From positions 2,046,001 through 2,110,000 of the forward strand of contig NZ_JAVIWQ010000002.1 of assembly GCF_034313965.1 (NCBI RefSeq): DNA of 64,000 bases, read 5' to 3'. Position numbers and translations under genes: made by a program. Source of the DNA: Herbaspirillum sp. RTI4. GTDB taxonomy: Bacteria; Pseudomonadota; Gammaproteobacteria; Burkholderiales; Burkholderiaceae_D. The stretch's first letter is position 1, and every line of letters starts with the position of its first letter. Under the pieces are notes generated by a model. The model ran no database searches, was not told where the DNA came from, and was given only the letters and a program-made list of their open reading frames with translations. Below are positions 44,142-52,747 of this stretch, piece by piece.

Positions 44142-44498
44142 CGGAGCAACGTGGAATAGTAATAGCAAGGCTGAATTTTACGGTACAAATCCGGCATACC
44201 GCTCTTGATTCTCGGGTAAGTGGGGGGGTGAATCTCTGATTAAGTGCTTGCAAGGCACAATTCTGGCGTGCTGATGCGCATCGTGCCAGTTGGCGGTGCC
44301 GTTTTTCGTCTGCGTTTGCGCCGCACAGCAGGGTTAATCGGAAGATGCTTGGGATCACGCAATCCAGGAGCAGGGGCAGGAAACCCGCCCAGGCTCCTTG
44401 CTGGTAAGATAGCGGGCGGCAAGAGCTGGCAGCAAAACGGCCAGCTTTCGCTGCATTTTTAGATGATTTCCCATAGTGCCGTACCCACCTCTTTCTTC
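44142..44498. other. Divergent ispD/mfd intergenic region with two hairpins
   Basis: This 357-bp region must hold promoters for both genes, but I see no strong consensus match. Two stems lie on the mfd side: AGGAGC (44366-44371) with GCTCCT (44393-44398), which also has inner GGGC/GCCC pairing; and the perfect 7-bp AGCTGGC (44424-44430) with GCCAGCT (44440-44446). They would lie in the mfd leader. No small gene is supported. Confidence 0.5.
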
Positions 44499-47400
44499 AT
44501 GTCCTTCGATTTAAAAAAATCCCTTCCCAAGCCCGGCATGCGCTTCGTGCCGCCAGCAGTACACGGCTCCGCCGACGCCTGCCTGATTGCGCAAGCCGCA
44601 CAGGAACTCAAGGCCAAGGGGCGCATGCTGGCCGTGATTGTCGCCAATGCGACCGACGCCCAGCGCCTGCTGTCCGAAATCCGCTGGTTCCAGCGCGAAG
44701 GAGGGGAAGAGAATGCACTGCGCTGCCATCTGCTGCCCGATTGGGAAACCCTGCCGTATGACGCCTTCTCACCGCATCAGGATCTGGTGTCGGAACGGCT
44801 GGCTACGCTCTATGAAGTGCAAAACGGCCAATCCGACGTCCTGATCGTCCCCGCCACTACCGCCTTGCTGCGCATGGCGCCGCCGCAATTTCTGGCCGCT
44901 TACACCTTCTTTTTCAAACAGGGCGAAAAACTCGATGAAACGCGCCTGAAACAGCAACTGACGCTGGCCGGTTATGCGCATGTCAATCAAGTCATGTCGC
45001 CCGGCGAATATTCGGTGCGCGGCGGTCTGATCGATATTTTCCCTATGGGATCGGTGCTGCCGTACCGGCTCGACCTGTTCGGCGACACCATAGAAACCAT
45101 CCGCACCTTCGATGCCGACACGCAGCGCTCACTCTATCCAGTGAAACAGGTGCGCTTACTGCCGGGTCGTGAATTTCCCATGGATGAAGCGGCGCGTGGC
45201 GCATTCCGCAGCCGCTGGCGCGAAGTGTTCGAAGGCGATCCGTCGCGCTCCGGGATGTACAAAGACCTCGGCAACGGCATCGCCGCCGCCGGTATCGAGT
45301 ACTACCTGCCGCTGTTTTTTGAGCAGACTTCCACCTTGTTCGATTACCTGCCGGCCGATGTCACTCTCGCGCTGGTCGGCGATATCGACCAGACCATCCA
45401 GCGCTTCTGGAGCGATACCCGCTCGCGCTACCGCTTCCTCAGCGCCGACCGCGAACGGCCGGTGCTGCCGCCGGAATCCATTTTTCTCGGCGACGAAGAT
45501 TTCTTCACGCTGGCCAAACCCTACGGCCGCTGGGCGATTCAGAACGACGATGCCGCGTCTGAATTATCGGCCGCCATTCCCAATGTGGCCGTCAACCGCC
45601 ATCTGGACGACCCGCTGACCAATTTGCGCAGCTATCTGTTGCAGGCCGGTAAAGCCGGTCGGCGCGTACTGATTTGCGCCGAATCGAACGGCCGGCGCGA
45701 AACCTTGCAGCAATATTTCCGCGAATTCGATCTGCATCCGCAACTGTGCGACACCCACGCCGATTTCCTCACGGCCAGCGCGCCGCTGATGCTGGGCGTC
45801 GCCCCTTTGCACATCGGTTTTGAATGGCATGCCGACGGCGAAACGCTGATCTTCATTACCGAAACCGAGTTGTACGCCGGCTCCGGCCGCCGCATCGGTC
45901 GCAAGAAGCAAGAGGGCGCGACTCAGGTCGAAGCCATGGTGCGCGATCTGTCCGAACTGAAAATCGGCGATCCGGTAGTCCACGCTAATCACGGTATCGG
46001 CCGCTACATGGGCCTGGTCAGTATGGATCTGGGCGAGGGCGAAACCGAATTCCTGCACCTGGAATACGCCAAGGAAACCAAGCTCTATGTGCCGGTGGCG
46101 CAACTGCATGTGATCGCCCGCTATTCCGGCGCCTCGCCGGACGATGCGCCGCTGCATGTACTCGGCTCCGGTCAATGGGAAAAAGCCAAGCGCCGGGCGG
46201 CGCAACAGATACGCGATACCGCCGCCGAACTGCTCAATCTGTATGCGCGCCGCGCTTTGCGCAAGGGCCACGCCTTCGAATATTCAGCACAGGATTACCA
46301 GACCTTTGCCGACAGTTTCGGCTTCGAGGAAACGGTCGATCAGGCCGCTGCCATTCAAGCCGTCATCCGCGACATGACCGACGGCAAACCGATGGATCGC
46401 CTGATTTGCGGCGACGTCGGTTTCGGCAAAACCGAAGTGGCCTTGCGCGCCGCCTTCGTTGCGGTACTTGGCGGCAAGCAGGTCGCGATACTCGCGCCCA
46501 CCACACTGCTGGCCGAACAACACGCGCAAACCTTTGCCGACCGTTTTGCCGACTGGCCGGTGAAAATCGCCGAGCTGTCGCGTTTTCGCTCCGGCAAGGA
46601 AGTCACGCAAGCGATCAAGGGCATGGCCGACGGCACGCTGGATATCGTCATCGGCACCCATAAACTGCTGTCCGACGACATCAAATTTTCACGGTTGGGA
46701 CTGGTCATTATTGATGAGGAACATCGCTTCGGCGTGCGCCAGAAAGAAGCGCTGAAGGCCTTGCGCGCGGAAGTCGATGTGCTGACGCTGACGGCCACGC
46801 CTATTCCGCGCACGCTGGGGATGGCGCTGGAAGGTCTGCGCGAATTTTCCATCATCGCCACCGCGCCACAAAAGCGGCTTGCGATCAAAACTTTCGTGCG
46901 CAGCGAAGATGAATCGACGATTCGCGACGCTTGTCTGCGCGAACTCAAACGCGGCGGTCAGGTGTACTTCCTGCATAACGAAGTCGATACCATCGAAAAC
47001 CGCAAGGCCATGCTGACGGCGCTGCTGCCGGAAGCACGCATCGCCATTGCACACGGCCAGATGCACGAGCGCGAGCTGGAAAAAGTGATGCGCGATTTCG
47101 TCGCTCAACGCTTCAATGTCCTGCTCTGCACCACCATCATCGAAACCGGCATCGACGTGCCAACTGCCAACACCATCATCATGCATCGCGCCGATAAATT
47201 CGGTCTGGCGCAGCTGCACCAGTTGCGCGGTCGTGTCGGGCGTTCGCATCATCAGGCGTATGCCTATTTGCTGGTCAATGACGTCAAGGGACTGACCAAA
47301 CAGGCGCAGCGCCGACTGGATGCAATTCAGCAAATGGAAGAACTGGGCAGCGGCTTTTATCTGGCGATGCACGATCTGGAAATTCGCGGAGCTGGCGAAG

Positions 47401-47960
47401 TGCTGGGCGACAGTCAGTCGGGTGAAATGCACGAAATCGGTTTTCAGATGTATTCCGACATGCTCAACGACGCCGTGCGCGCATTGAAAAGCGGCAAGGA
47501 GCCTGATCTGGCCGCGCCCTTATCGAGTACTACTGAAATCAACCTGCACGTACCAGCCTTGCTGCCCAGCGATTATTGCGGCGACGTGCATGAACGGCTC
47601 TCGCTGTACAAGCGCCTGGCCAATTGCGCCAGTCCATCCGCGATTGACGATTTGCAGGAAGAACTGATTGATCGTTTCGGCAAGCTGCCGGACGCCGCCC
47701 GCGCCCTGGTGGAAACGCACCGCCTGCGCATTGCTGCCAAGCCGGTAGGAATCATCAAGATCGACGCTCACGGCGAATCGGCTACTTTGCAATTCACGCC
47801 CAATCCGCCGATCGACGCGATGCGCATTATTAATCTGGTGCAAAAGAACCGTCATATCAAACTGAACGGGCAAGACAAATTGCGCATCACGGTCGCTATG
47901 CCGGATCTGGCTGCCCGCGTGGAACAGGTCAAAACGACGATTCGCGCACTGATGGGATAA
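44499..47960 (+). CDS. mfd: Transcription-repair coupling factor
   Basis: ATP-dependent translocase that removes RNA polymerase stalled at lesions and recruits UvrA. It is 1153 aa from the ATG at 44499 (MSFDLKKSLPKPG); an ATG at 44463 would add 12 residues. Domains in order: UvrB-like N-terminal module (about 1-400), RNA polymerase-interacting domain (about 485-560; GDPVVHANHGIGRYMG), RecG-like helicase with Walker A GDVGFGKTE near 637 and DEEH near 737, and C-terminal TRCF domain (about 1010-1150). All are complete. Expected DNA-repair function; single gene followed by serB. Confidence 0.96.
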   Translation: MSFDLKKSLPKPGMRFVPPAVHGSADACLIAQAAQELKAKGRMLAVIVANATDAQRLLSEIRWFQREGGEENALRCHLLPDWETLPYDAFSPHQDLVSERLATLYEVQNGQSDVLIVPATTALLRMAPPQFLAAYTFFFKQGEKLDETRLKQQLTLAGYAHVNQVMSPGEYSVRGGLIDIFPMGSVLPYRLDLFGDTIETIRTFDADTQRSLYPVKQVRLLPGREFPMDEAARGAFRSRWREVFEGDPSRSGMYKDLGNGIAAAGIEYYLPLFFEQTSTLFDYLPADVTLALVGDIDQTIQRFWSDTRSRYRFLSADRERPVLPPESIFLGDEDFFTLAKPYGRWAIQNDDAASELSAAIPNVAVNRHLDDPLTNLRSYLLQAGKAGRRVLICAESNGRRETLQQYFREFDLHPQLCDTHADFLTASAPLMLGVAPLHIGFEWHADGETLIFITETELYAGSGRRIGRKKQEGATQVEAMVRDLSELKIGDPVVHANHGIGRYMGLVSMDLGEGETEFLHLEYAKETKLYVPVAQLHVIARYSGASPDDAPLHVLGSGQWEKAKRRAAQQIRDTAAELLNLYARRALRKGHAFEYSAQDYQTFADSFGFEETVDQAAAIQAVIRDMTDGKPMDRLICGDVGFGKTEVALRAAFVAVLGGKQVAILAPTTLLAEQHAQTFADRFADWPVKIAELSRFRSGKEVTQAIKGMADGTLDIVIGTHKLLSDDIKFSRLGLVIIDEEHRFGVRQKEALKALRAEVDVLTLTATPIPRTLGMALEGLREFSIIATAPQKRLAIKTFVRSEDESTIRDACLRELKRGGQVYFLHNEVDTIENRKAMLTALLPEARIAIAHGQMHERELEKVMRDFVAQRFNVLLCTTIIETGIDVPTANTIIMHRADKFGLAQLHQLRGRVGRSHHQAYAYLLVNDVKGLTKQAQRRLDAIQQMEELGSGFYLAMHDLEIRGAGEVLGDSQSGEMHEIGFQMYSDMLNDAVRALKSGKEPDLAAPLSSTTEINLHVPALLPSDYCGDVHERLSLYKRLANCASPSAIDDLQEELIDRFGKLPDAARALVETHRLRIAAKPVGIIKIDAHGESATLQFTPNPPIDAMRIINLVQKNRHIKLNGQDKLRITVAMPDLAARVEQVKTTIRALMG

Positions 47961-47977
47961 TCAATCAGATTCAAGGG

Positions 47978-47998
47978 CGGCCAGCGCAACGTTGGCCG
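47978..47998 (+). other. Stem-loop just after mfd
   Basis: CGGCCA (47978-47983) pairs with TGGCCG (47993-47998), 17 bp after the mfd stop. The sequence after it is A-rich, not a T-run, so it may stabilise the 3' end or be a weak terminator. Confidence 0.4.
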
Positions 47999-48014
47999 GG
48001 GAATAAAAATAAGG

Positions 48015-48081
48015 AAGCGCTGAGTAAAGACGCGTGACGCAAGCACAGAGCTGCGCATTCGCCTCATCAGCGCTTGCGTCA
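48015..48081 (+). promoter_or_regulatory. Two mutually exclusive hairpins in the serB leader
   Basis: AAGCGCTGA (48015-48023) is the exact complement of TCAGCGCTT (48067-48075). TGACGCAAGC (48035-48044) is the exact complement of GCTTGCGTCA (48072-48081). The right arms overlap at 48072-48075, so only one full stem can form at a time. The serB ATG is 25 bp downstream. The geometry resembles an RNA switch or attenuator, but no U-run terminator is present. Confidence 0.5.
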
Positions 48082-48105
48082 TGAACATGGTTTAGGGAAA
48101 CAAGA

Positions 48106-48948
48106 ATGAATGTGATTTTGCAAGGTGTGCAGATGGAGCGGGCCACCGCAGAACGACTCGCTGCACTGGTGCAGGCGTCGCATATCGAGGCGGTAGGCGA
48201 ACATGCTTTCCGTTGCACCGGACTCGCTGCCGACGCGCTACAGCACAAGCAAGAACTCGAAGCGCAATGTCTCGCGGCGCAGGTCGATTGCACCTTCATG
48301 GCGGGCGAGCGTCGTCTGTCCGATTTTCGCTTGCTGGCAATGGACATGGACTCGACGCTCATCACGATTGAATGCATCGATGAAATCGCCGATATGCAGG
48401 GCCTCAAGCCGCAAGTTTCCGCCATTACCGAAGCGGCCATGCGCGGCGAAATCGAATTCAGTGAAAGCCTCCAGCGCCGCGTGGGTTTATTGGCGGGGCT
48501 GGACGTCAGCGCTTTGGATCGCGTGCTGGAGCGGGTCAAGCTTTCGCCGGGCGCAGCGACCATGCTGGCGGCGGTGCAGGCAGCGGGTCTGAAAACCTTG
48601 CTGGTTTCCGGCGGCTTCACTTTTTTTGCCGAACGCTTGCAGGCCGATCTGGGATTGGATTATGCCCACGCCAACCAACTGGAAATGATCGATGGAAAAC
48701 TGACCGGCAAAGTGCTGGGCGTGATCGTCGATGCGCAGGAAAAGCGGCGCAAGGTCGAAGCTGTGTGCGCTGAGTTGGGCATTGCCACCAGCCAGACGAT
48801 TGTGATGGGCGATGGTGCCAACGATCTGGAGATGATGCGTATTGCCGGACTGTCGGTGGCTTTTCGCGCCAAACCGGTGGTGCGCGCGCAGGCCAATGTG
48901 GCGCTCAATTTTGTCGGGCTGGATGGGGTGTTGAACGTCCTTCGCTGA
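48106..48948 (+). CDS. serB: Phosphoserine phosphatase
   Basis: Last step of serine synthesis: phosphoserine to serine. It is 280 aa, a HAD-superfamily enzyme with the nucleophile D80 and acid D82 in LAMDMDSTLI, motif II SGG (LLVSGGFTFFAE) and motif III GDGANDLEMM. The N-terminal 75 residues form the small ACT-like region seen in long SerB proteins. AGGGAAA precedes the ATG. The leader contains alternative hairpins that could regulate it. Confidence 0.95.
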   Translation: MNVILQGVQMERATAERLAALVQASHIEAVGEHAFRCTGLAADALQHKQELEAQCLAAQVDCTFMAGERRLSDFRLLAMDMDSTLITIECIDEIADMQGLKPQVSAITEAAMRGEIEFSESLQRRVGLLAGLDVSALDRVLERVKLSPGAATMLAAVQAAGLKTLLVSGGFTFFAERLQADLGLDYAHANQLEMIDGKLTGKVLGVIVDAQEKRRKVEAVCAELGIATSQTIVMGDGANDLEMMRIAGLSVAFRAKPVVRAQANVALNFVGLDGVLNVLR

Positions 48949-49035
48949 GCCTGTTCTTATGTCGCACCGGCGCATGGCCATGCCTGCTGCCGTTTGGCTC
49001 TAACCTGACTCCTATTTATTGAAAGAGAGAATGCA

Positions 49036-49398
49036 ATGACTGATGGACTCGTAATTGACGGCAAACTGTACGTGGATAAAACCCAGGCCTGGTGGCTCTA
49101 TTTATTTCACGGTGCCAGTATGCTTTTTTCGCTGGGCGCGCTGTCTTTTTTGCCGCTGATAGTCAATTATCTGAAGCGCGCAGAAACGGCTGATTCCTTC
49201 GTCGGCACCCATCACAGCTGGCAAATCCGTTCGTTCTGGTGGTATGTCGTGTGGATGATTGTGGGCGGGGTGTGTTTCATGAGTTTCGTCGGCATTCCGC
49301 TGGCATTGTTGGTTTGGGGCGTGGCCTGGGTATGGAAGGCGTATCGCCTGATTCGCGGCGTGATTGACCTCGGCAATAATCGCGCTATGCCGGTTTGA
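49036..49398 (+). CDS. Small membrane protein, COG3671/DUF4870-like
   Basis: A 120-aa protein with three predicted transmembrane helices (about 20-45, 68-85 and 85-105) after a short polar start. It resembles the COG3671/DUF4870 group of predicted membrane proteins, in which WRTYHSxWQIRSFWW-like helices and a C-terminal RGVIDLGNNR are common. GAAAGAGAGA precedes the ATG. It follows serB by 87 bp and is probably monocistronic. Function unknown. Confidence 0.78.
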   Translation: MTDGLVIDGKLYVDKTQAWWLYLFHGASMLFSLGALSFLPLIVNYLKRAETADSFVGTHHSWQIRSFWWYVVWMIVGGVCFMSFVGIPLALLVWGVAWVWKAYRLIRGVIDLGNNRAMPV

Positions 49399-49586
49399 AC
49401 TGGCTTTGTTTTAATCGATTAGAATGATGCGGCGCGTCTGCCTGCTCAGCGCCAGAGATAACCATAATCAAAAGGGATTGTTGATGAGGCGACGATGCTT
49501 ATTCAGCCATTCTGCAAGAGAAAAAATTACCAAGAGACAAGTTATTTCAAACGTCAGTTTGATTCCTTACCTAGAGAGGGTGCTGC

Positions 49587-50285
49587 ATGAATAAAGTATA
49601 TCCGGACGCCAATACAGCCTTGGCCGATATCGTCAGTAATGGTCAGACAATCGCCGTGGGCGGTTTTGGCCTGTGCGGTATTCCAGAAGCACTGATCGCT
49701 GCCTTGCGCGATTCAGGCGTGCAGGATTTGACCGTGATTGCGAATAACGCGGGTGTTGATGGCTTCGGTCTGGGCCAATTGCTGACGACGCGCCAGATCA
49801 AAAAAATGATCGCGTCCTACGTCGGAGAAAACAAGGAATTCGAACGCCAATATCTGGCCGGCGAATTGCTGCTCGATTTCACTCCGCAAGGCACGCTGGC
49901 TGAAAAGCTGCGCGCCGGCGGTGCGGGCATTCCGGCTTTCTTTACCAAAACCGGTGTCGGAACGCTGGTCGCGGAAGGCAAGGAAATCCGCGAATTCGAT
50001 GGCGAAAACTATGTGATGGAGCGGTCGCTGGTATCCGATGTGTCGCTGGTCAAGGCGCAAAAAGCGGATAAGGCCGGTAATCTGGTCTACAACAAAACAG
50101 CGCGTAACTTCAATCCGAACGTCGCGATGGCCGGAAAAATTACGGTTGCAGAAGTGGAAGAACTGGTCGAAATCGGTGAACTCGATCCCGATCAGATCCA
50201 CACGCCGGGCATCTTCGTGCATCGCATTATCGTCAATGCCCATCCAGAAAAACGCATCGAACAACGCACCGTCAGCACGAAATAA
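49587..50285 (+). CDS. scoA: 3-oxoacid CoA-transferase subunit A
   Basis: Alpha subunit of succinyl-CoA:3-ketoacid CoA-transferase, 232 aa. The glycine-rich oxyanion/CoA loop GGFGLCGIPEALIAAL (about 26-41) and VIANNAGVDGFGLGQLL are typical of this subunit. GAGAGGGTG lies before the ATG. It activates acetoacetate with succinyl-CoA and so feeds ketone-type or PHB-derived acetoacetate to acetyl-CoA. The beta subunit follows after 143 bp containing a repeat and hairpin. A related specificity such as 3-oxoadipate is possible but less likely. Confidence 0.92.
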   Translation: MNKVYPDANTALADIVSNGQTIAVGGFGLCGIPEALIAALRDSGVQDLTVIANNAGVDGFGLGQLLTTRQIKKMIASYVGENKEFERQYLAGELLLDFTPQGTLAEKLRAGGAGIPAFFTKTGVGTLVAEGKEIREFDGENYVMERSLVSDVSLVKAQKADKAGNLVYNKTARNFNPNVAMAGKITVAEVEELVEIGELDPDQIHTPGIFVHRIIVNAHPEKRIEQRTVSTK

Positions 50286-50333
50286 GCGCCGGTCTGAATC
50301 ACGGATAGGCGCCAGGGACGGGCTTCAGGTACG

Positions 50334-50403
50334 TTTAGTTAAGCAGACTTAGACAACTTTAGTTGAGCAGACTTAAGCAGAGCCCAGGCATCAGCGATGC
50401 CTG
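50334..50403 (+). repeat. Direct repeat and hairpin between scoA and scoB
   Basis: TTTAGTTAAGCAGACTTA (50334-50351) is repeated with one change at 50358-50375, a 24-bp period. Just after, CAGGCATC (50385-50392) pairs perfectly with GATGCCTG (50396-50403) around a 3-nt loop. scoB starts at 50429. The hairpin may stabilise or attenuate the scoB message; no T-run follows. Confidence 0.6.
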
Positions 50404-50428
50404 AGCGCAAACAATACGGAGAATACAC

Positions 50429-51079
50429 ATGGCTTGGACTCGCGATCAAATGGCGGCGCGCGCGGCGCTGGAATTGAAGGATGGTTTTTACGTCAACCTG
50501 GGCATAGGATTGCCGACGCTGGTGGCCAATCATGTGCCGTCGAACATCGAAGTATGGCTGCAATCGGAAAACGGTTTGCTGGGCATAGGCCCGTTTCCTA
50601 CCGAAGACAAGATCGACGCCGATCTGATTAACGCCGGAAAACAAACGGTGACGACTTTGCCCGGTTCTTCATTTTTCAGTTCTGCCGATTCCTTTGGCAT
50701 GATTCGCGGCGGCAAAATCAATCTGGCGATTCTGGGTGCGATGCAAGTGTCGAGCAAGGGCGATCTGGCCAACTGGATGATTCCCGGCAAGATGGTCAAG
50801 GGCATGGGTGGCGCGATGGATCTGGTGGCTGGCGTCAAGCGCGTTGTGGTGCTGATGGAGCATGTCGCCAAGAACAAGGACGGCAGCATTTCGCAAAAAC
50901 TTTTGCCGGAATGCAATTTGCCGCTGACCGGTGTGGGCGTGGTCAATCTCATCATTACCGATCTCGGTGTGATCGAAGTGACACCGTCGGGCCTGAAGCT
51001 TATTGAGCTGGCGACCGATGTGACTAAAGAAGAAGTGATTGAGAAAACCGGCGCACCGCTCGACGTCAGCGCGGTCTAA
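50429..51079 (+). CDS. scoB: 3-oxoacid CoA-transferase subunit B
   Basis: Beta subunit of the CoA-transferase, 216 aa. The catalytic glutamate is E47 in [13 protein letters not shown], which forms the glutamyl-CoA thioester. The [14 protein letters not shown] and [19 protein letters not shown] segments match the family. Behind it is a strong terminator, so scoA-scoB forms a two-gene unit. Confidence 0.94.
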   Translation: MAWTRDQMAARAALELKDGFYVNLGIGLPTLVANHVPSNIEVWLQSENGLLGIGPFPTEDKIDADLINAGKQTVTTLPGSSFFSSADSFGMIRGGKINLAILGAMQVSSKGDLANWMIPGKMVKGMGGAMDLVAGVKRVVVLMEHVAKNKDGSISQKLLPECNLPLTGVGVVNLIITDLGVIEVTPSGLKLIELATDVTKEEVIEKTGAPLDVSAV

Positions 51080-51119
51080 GCGGTTCGGCTGATTCCTTAT
51101 CGGCCTGTTAAAAATTCTG

Positions 51120-51154
51120 CGGCGCCCTGGCATGTTTGTCAGGGCGCCGTTTTT
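51120..51154 (+). terminator. Rho-independent terminator of scoAB
   Basis: CGGCGCCCTG (51120-51129) pairs perfectly with CAGGGCGCCG (51140-51149), followed by five Ts. The next gene starts only 19 bp later. Confidence 0.92.
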
Positions 51155-51173
51155 ATTATTCGAGAGGCGGTAT

Positions 51174-51629
51174 ATGCGCGAAATTTCCACGCTGGCGGAA
51201 TTAAAAGAGTTGGTCGGGCAGGAGATTGCTCTGACGGAGTGGATGGTGATCGACCAGCAGCGTGTCAACCTGTTTGCGGAAGCAACGGGCGACCGGCAGT
51301 GGATTCATGTCGATGTGGAAAGAAGCCGGCGTGAGTTGCCCTCCGGCGGCACGATTGCGCATGGTTTTCTGACGCTGGCGCTGATTCCTATGTGGCTGGA
51401 GCAGGCCATCAGCATGTCGGCAGTGGAGATGGCGTTGAATTACGGATTGGATCGCGTGCGTTTTCCTGCGCCACTACCGGTGGGCGACAAGGTGCGGGCG
51501 CGCATCGTACTGCTGGCAATGCAAGACATTGCCGGCGGTGTGCAGTTGACCTGGGAAATTACAGTCGAACGTGAAGGGGGCGAGAAACCGGTGTGTGTAG
51601 CGCAGTTCTTGATGCGGGCTTATCCCTGA
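51174..51629 (+). CDS. MaoC-family dehydratase / (R)-specific enoyl-CoA hydratase
   Basis: A 151-aa hotdog protein of the MaoC/NodN type, from the ATG at 51174 with GAGAGGCGG upstream. Catalytic D40 and H45 lie in the hydratase motif EATGDRQWIHVD, followed by PSGGTIAHGFLTLALIP. It probably hydrates enoyl-CoA to (R)-3-hydroxyacyl-CoA. Because this species makes PHB and has a CoA-transferase next door, a link of beta-oxidation to polyester synthesis is plausible but not shown. Confidence 0.85.
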   Translation: MREISTLAELKELVGQEIALTEWMVIDQQRVNLFAEATGDRQWIHVDVERSRRELPSGGTIAHGFLTLALIPMWLEQAISMSAVEMALNYGLDRVRFPAPLPVGDKVRARIVLLAMQDIAGGVQLTWEITVEREGGEKPVCVAQFLMRAYP

Positions 51630-51719
51630 CGCGTAGTTTGAAGATCAGTCCGGGTGATGGCGGAAAATTTTACGGACTTGCTGATGATCTTGCTGCACGA
51701 TGCAAACTCAGCGGCAAAG

Positions 51720-51779
51720 TGCATCGTACTCAAGTACATCGTGCTTAACTACATCGTGCTCAACTACATCGTGCTCAAG
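51720..51779. repeat. 15-bp tandem repeat, four units
   Basis: Four consecutive 15-mers (51720-51734, 51735-51749, 51750-51764 and 51765-51779) with consensus TACATCGTGCTCAAC and few changes. The array lies between the MaoC gene and the convergent GST gene. One short plus-strand frame translates it as repeated YIVLN, but that frame runs antisense into GST and is not called. Confidence 0.85.
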
Positions 51780-51838
51780 TACGGCGGTGTGGCTTGCTTC
51801 AAGTTTGCTGCGGCCGCCGTACTTCAGTCAGCGCCTGC

Positions 51839-52531
51839 CTATCGTTTTTTGAACTGGCTGGCACCGAACAGAATGTCCTTGGCTTTGTCGTCGGTCAGCG
51901 GTTTGCGCTGGTCGGCCAATACAGTGACGCCTTTTTGTACCGCCGGACGCGCAGCGATCTCATCGAACCAGCGTTTGACGTGAGGAAAATCTGCCAGCTC
52001 TACCCCTTGGTTGGCCCATGAGCGTATCCACGGGAACGAGGCTATGTCAGCAATCGTGTACTGGTGGCCGGCAAGGTAGAGGGACTGCGACAAACGCTTG
52101 TCCAGCACGCCATACAAGCGCTTGGCTTCATTGGTATAGCGGTTGACGGCGTATTCGATTTTTTCCGGGGCGTACAAGCGGAAGTGGTGCGCCTGTCCGA
52201 GCATTGGTCCCAGACCACCCATCTGGAACATCAGCCATTCCAGCACCATAAATTTTTCGCGGTCGCTGTCGCCCAAAAATTTTCCGGCTTTGCCTGCCAG
52301 ATACACCAGAATCGCTCCCGATTCAAAAAGCGAAATAGGTTTACCGTCAGGGCCGTCGGCATCGACGATGGCGGGAATTTTATTGTTCGGAGAAATGCTT
52401 AAGAAATCCGGGGAGAACTGCTCGCCTGCACCAATATCAATGCTGTGGACGCGGTAGGGAAGGCCGCATTCTTCCAGCATGATGTGCACTTTGTGGCCGT
52501 TTGGCGTAGGCCAGCTATAGACGTCGATCAT
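51839..52531 (-). CDS. Glutathione S-transferase-like disulfide-bond oxidoreductase (YfcG type)
   Basis: A 230-aa cytosolic GST-fold protein. The start MIDVYSWPTPNGHKVHIMLEE and the stretch FLSISPNNKIPAIVD closely match E. coli YfcG, where T9 and N11 (both present here) rather than a Cys bind glutathione. The all-helical C-terminal domain includes GGLGPMLGQAHHF. Expected activity is glutathione-dependent disulfide reduction; the physiological substrate is unknown. Monocistronic. Confidence 0.88.
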   Translation of the reverse strand: MIDVYSWPTPNGHKVHIMLEECGLPYRVHSIDIGAGEQFSPDFLSISPNNKIPAIVDADGPDGKPISLFESGAILVYLAGKAGKFLGDSDREKFMVLEWLMFQMGGLGPMLGQAHHFRLYAPEKIEYAVNRYTNEAKRLYGVLDKRLSQSLYLAGHQYTIADIASFPWIRSWANQGVELADFPHVKRWFDEIAARPAVQKGVTVLADQRKPLTDDKAKDILFGASQFKKR

Positions 52532-52677
52532 GGCATTGCTCCTTGTGTGGATAACGAAGATTTTTTTGTGGCGCGCGGGTGTGTCGCGGGTGTGTGCAAG
52601 ACCTACTTTGATGCTTGCCCAGCAGATAATTCAGTGTAGCTGAATGCGTTGAAACGCGCTGTCGGGTCGCGGTTTCG

Positions 52678-52747
52678 GGAGTCAGGCGGAATGAGGCAGG
52701 CGCAGTGAATCAGGTGGAATGAATCAGGTGGAGTGCGACAGGCGGTG
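52678..52747. repeat. 14-bp tandem repeat, five units, across a stop codon
   Basis: Five contiguous 14-mers: two near-perfect central units (TGAATCAGGTGGAA at 52706 and TGAATCAGGTGGAG at 52720) with three diverged copies (from 52678, 52692 and 52734). The array covers the last codons and stop (52724-52726) of the acetyltransferase gene, so unit changes could alter its C-terminus. Confidence 0.75.

Noticed and set aside
51654..51983. Short plus-strand frame with repeated YIVLN
   Set aside because: It only translates the 15-bp tandem repeat and then reads antisense through the GST gene.
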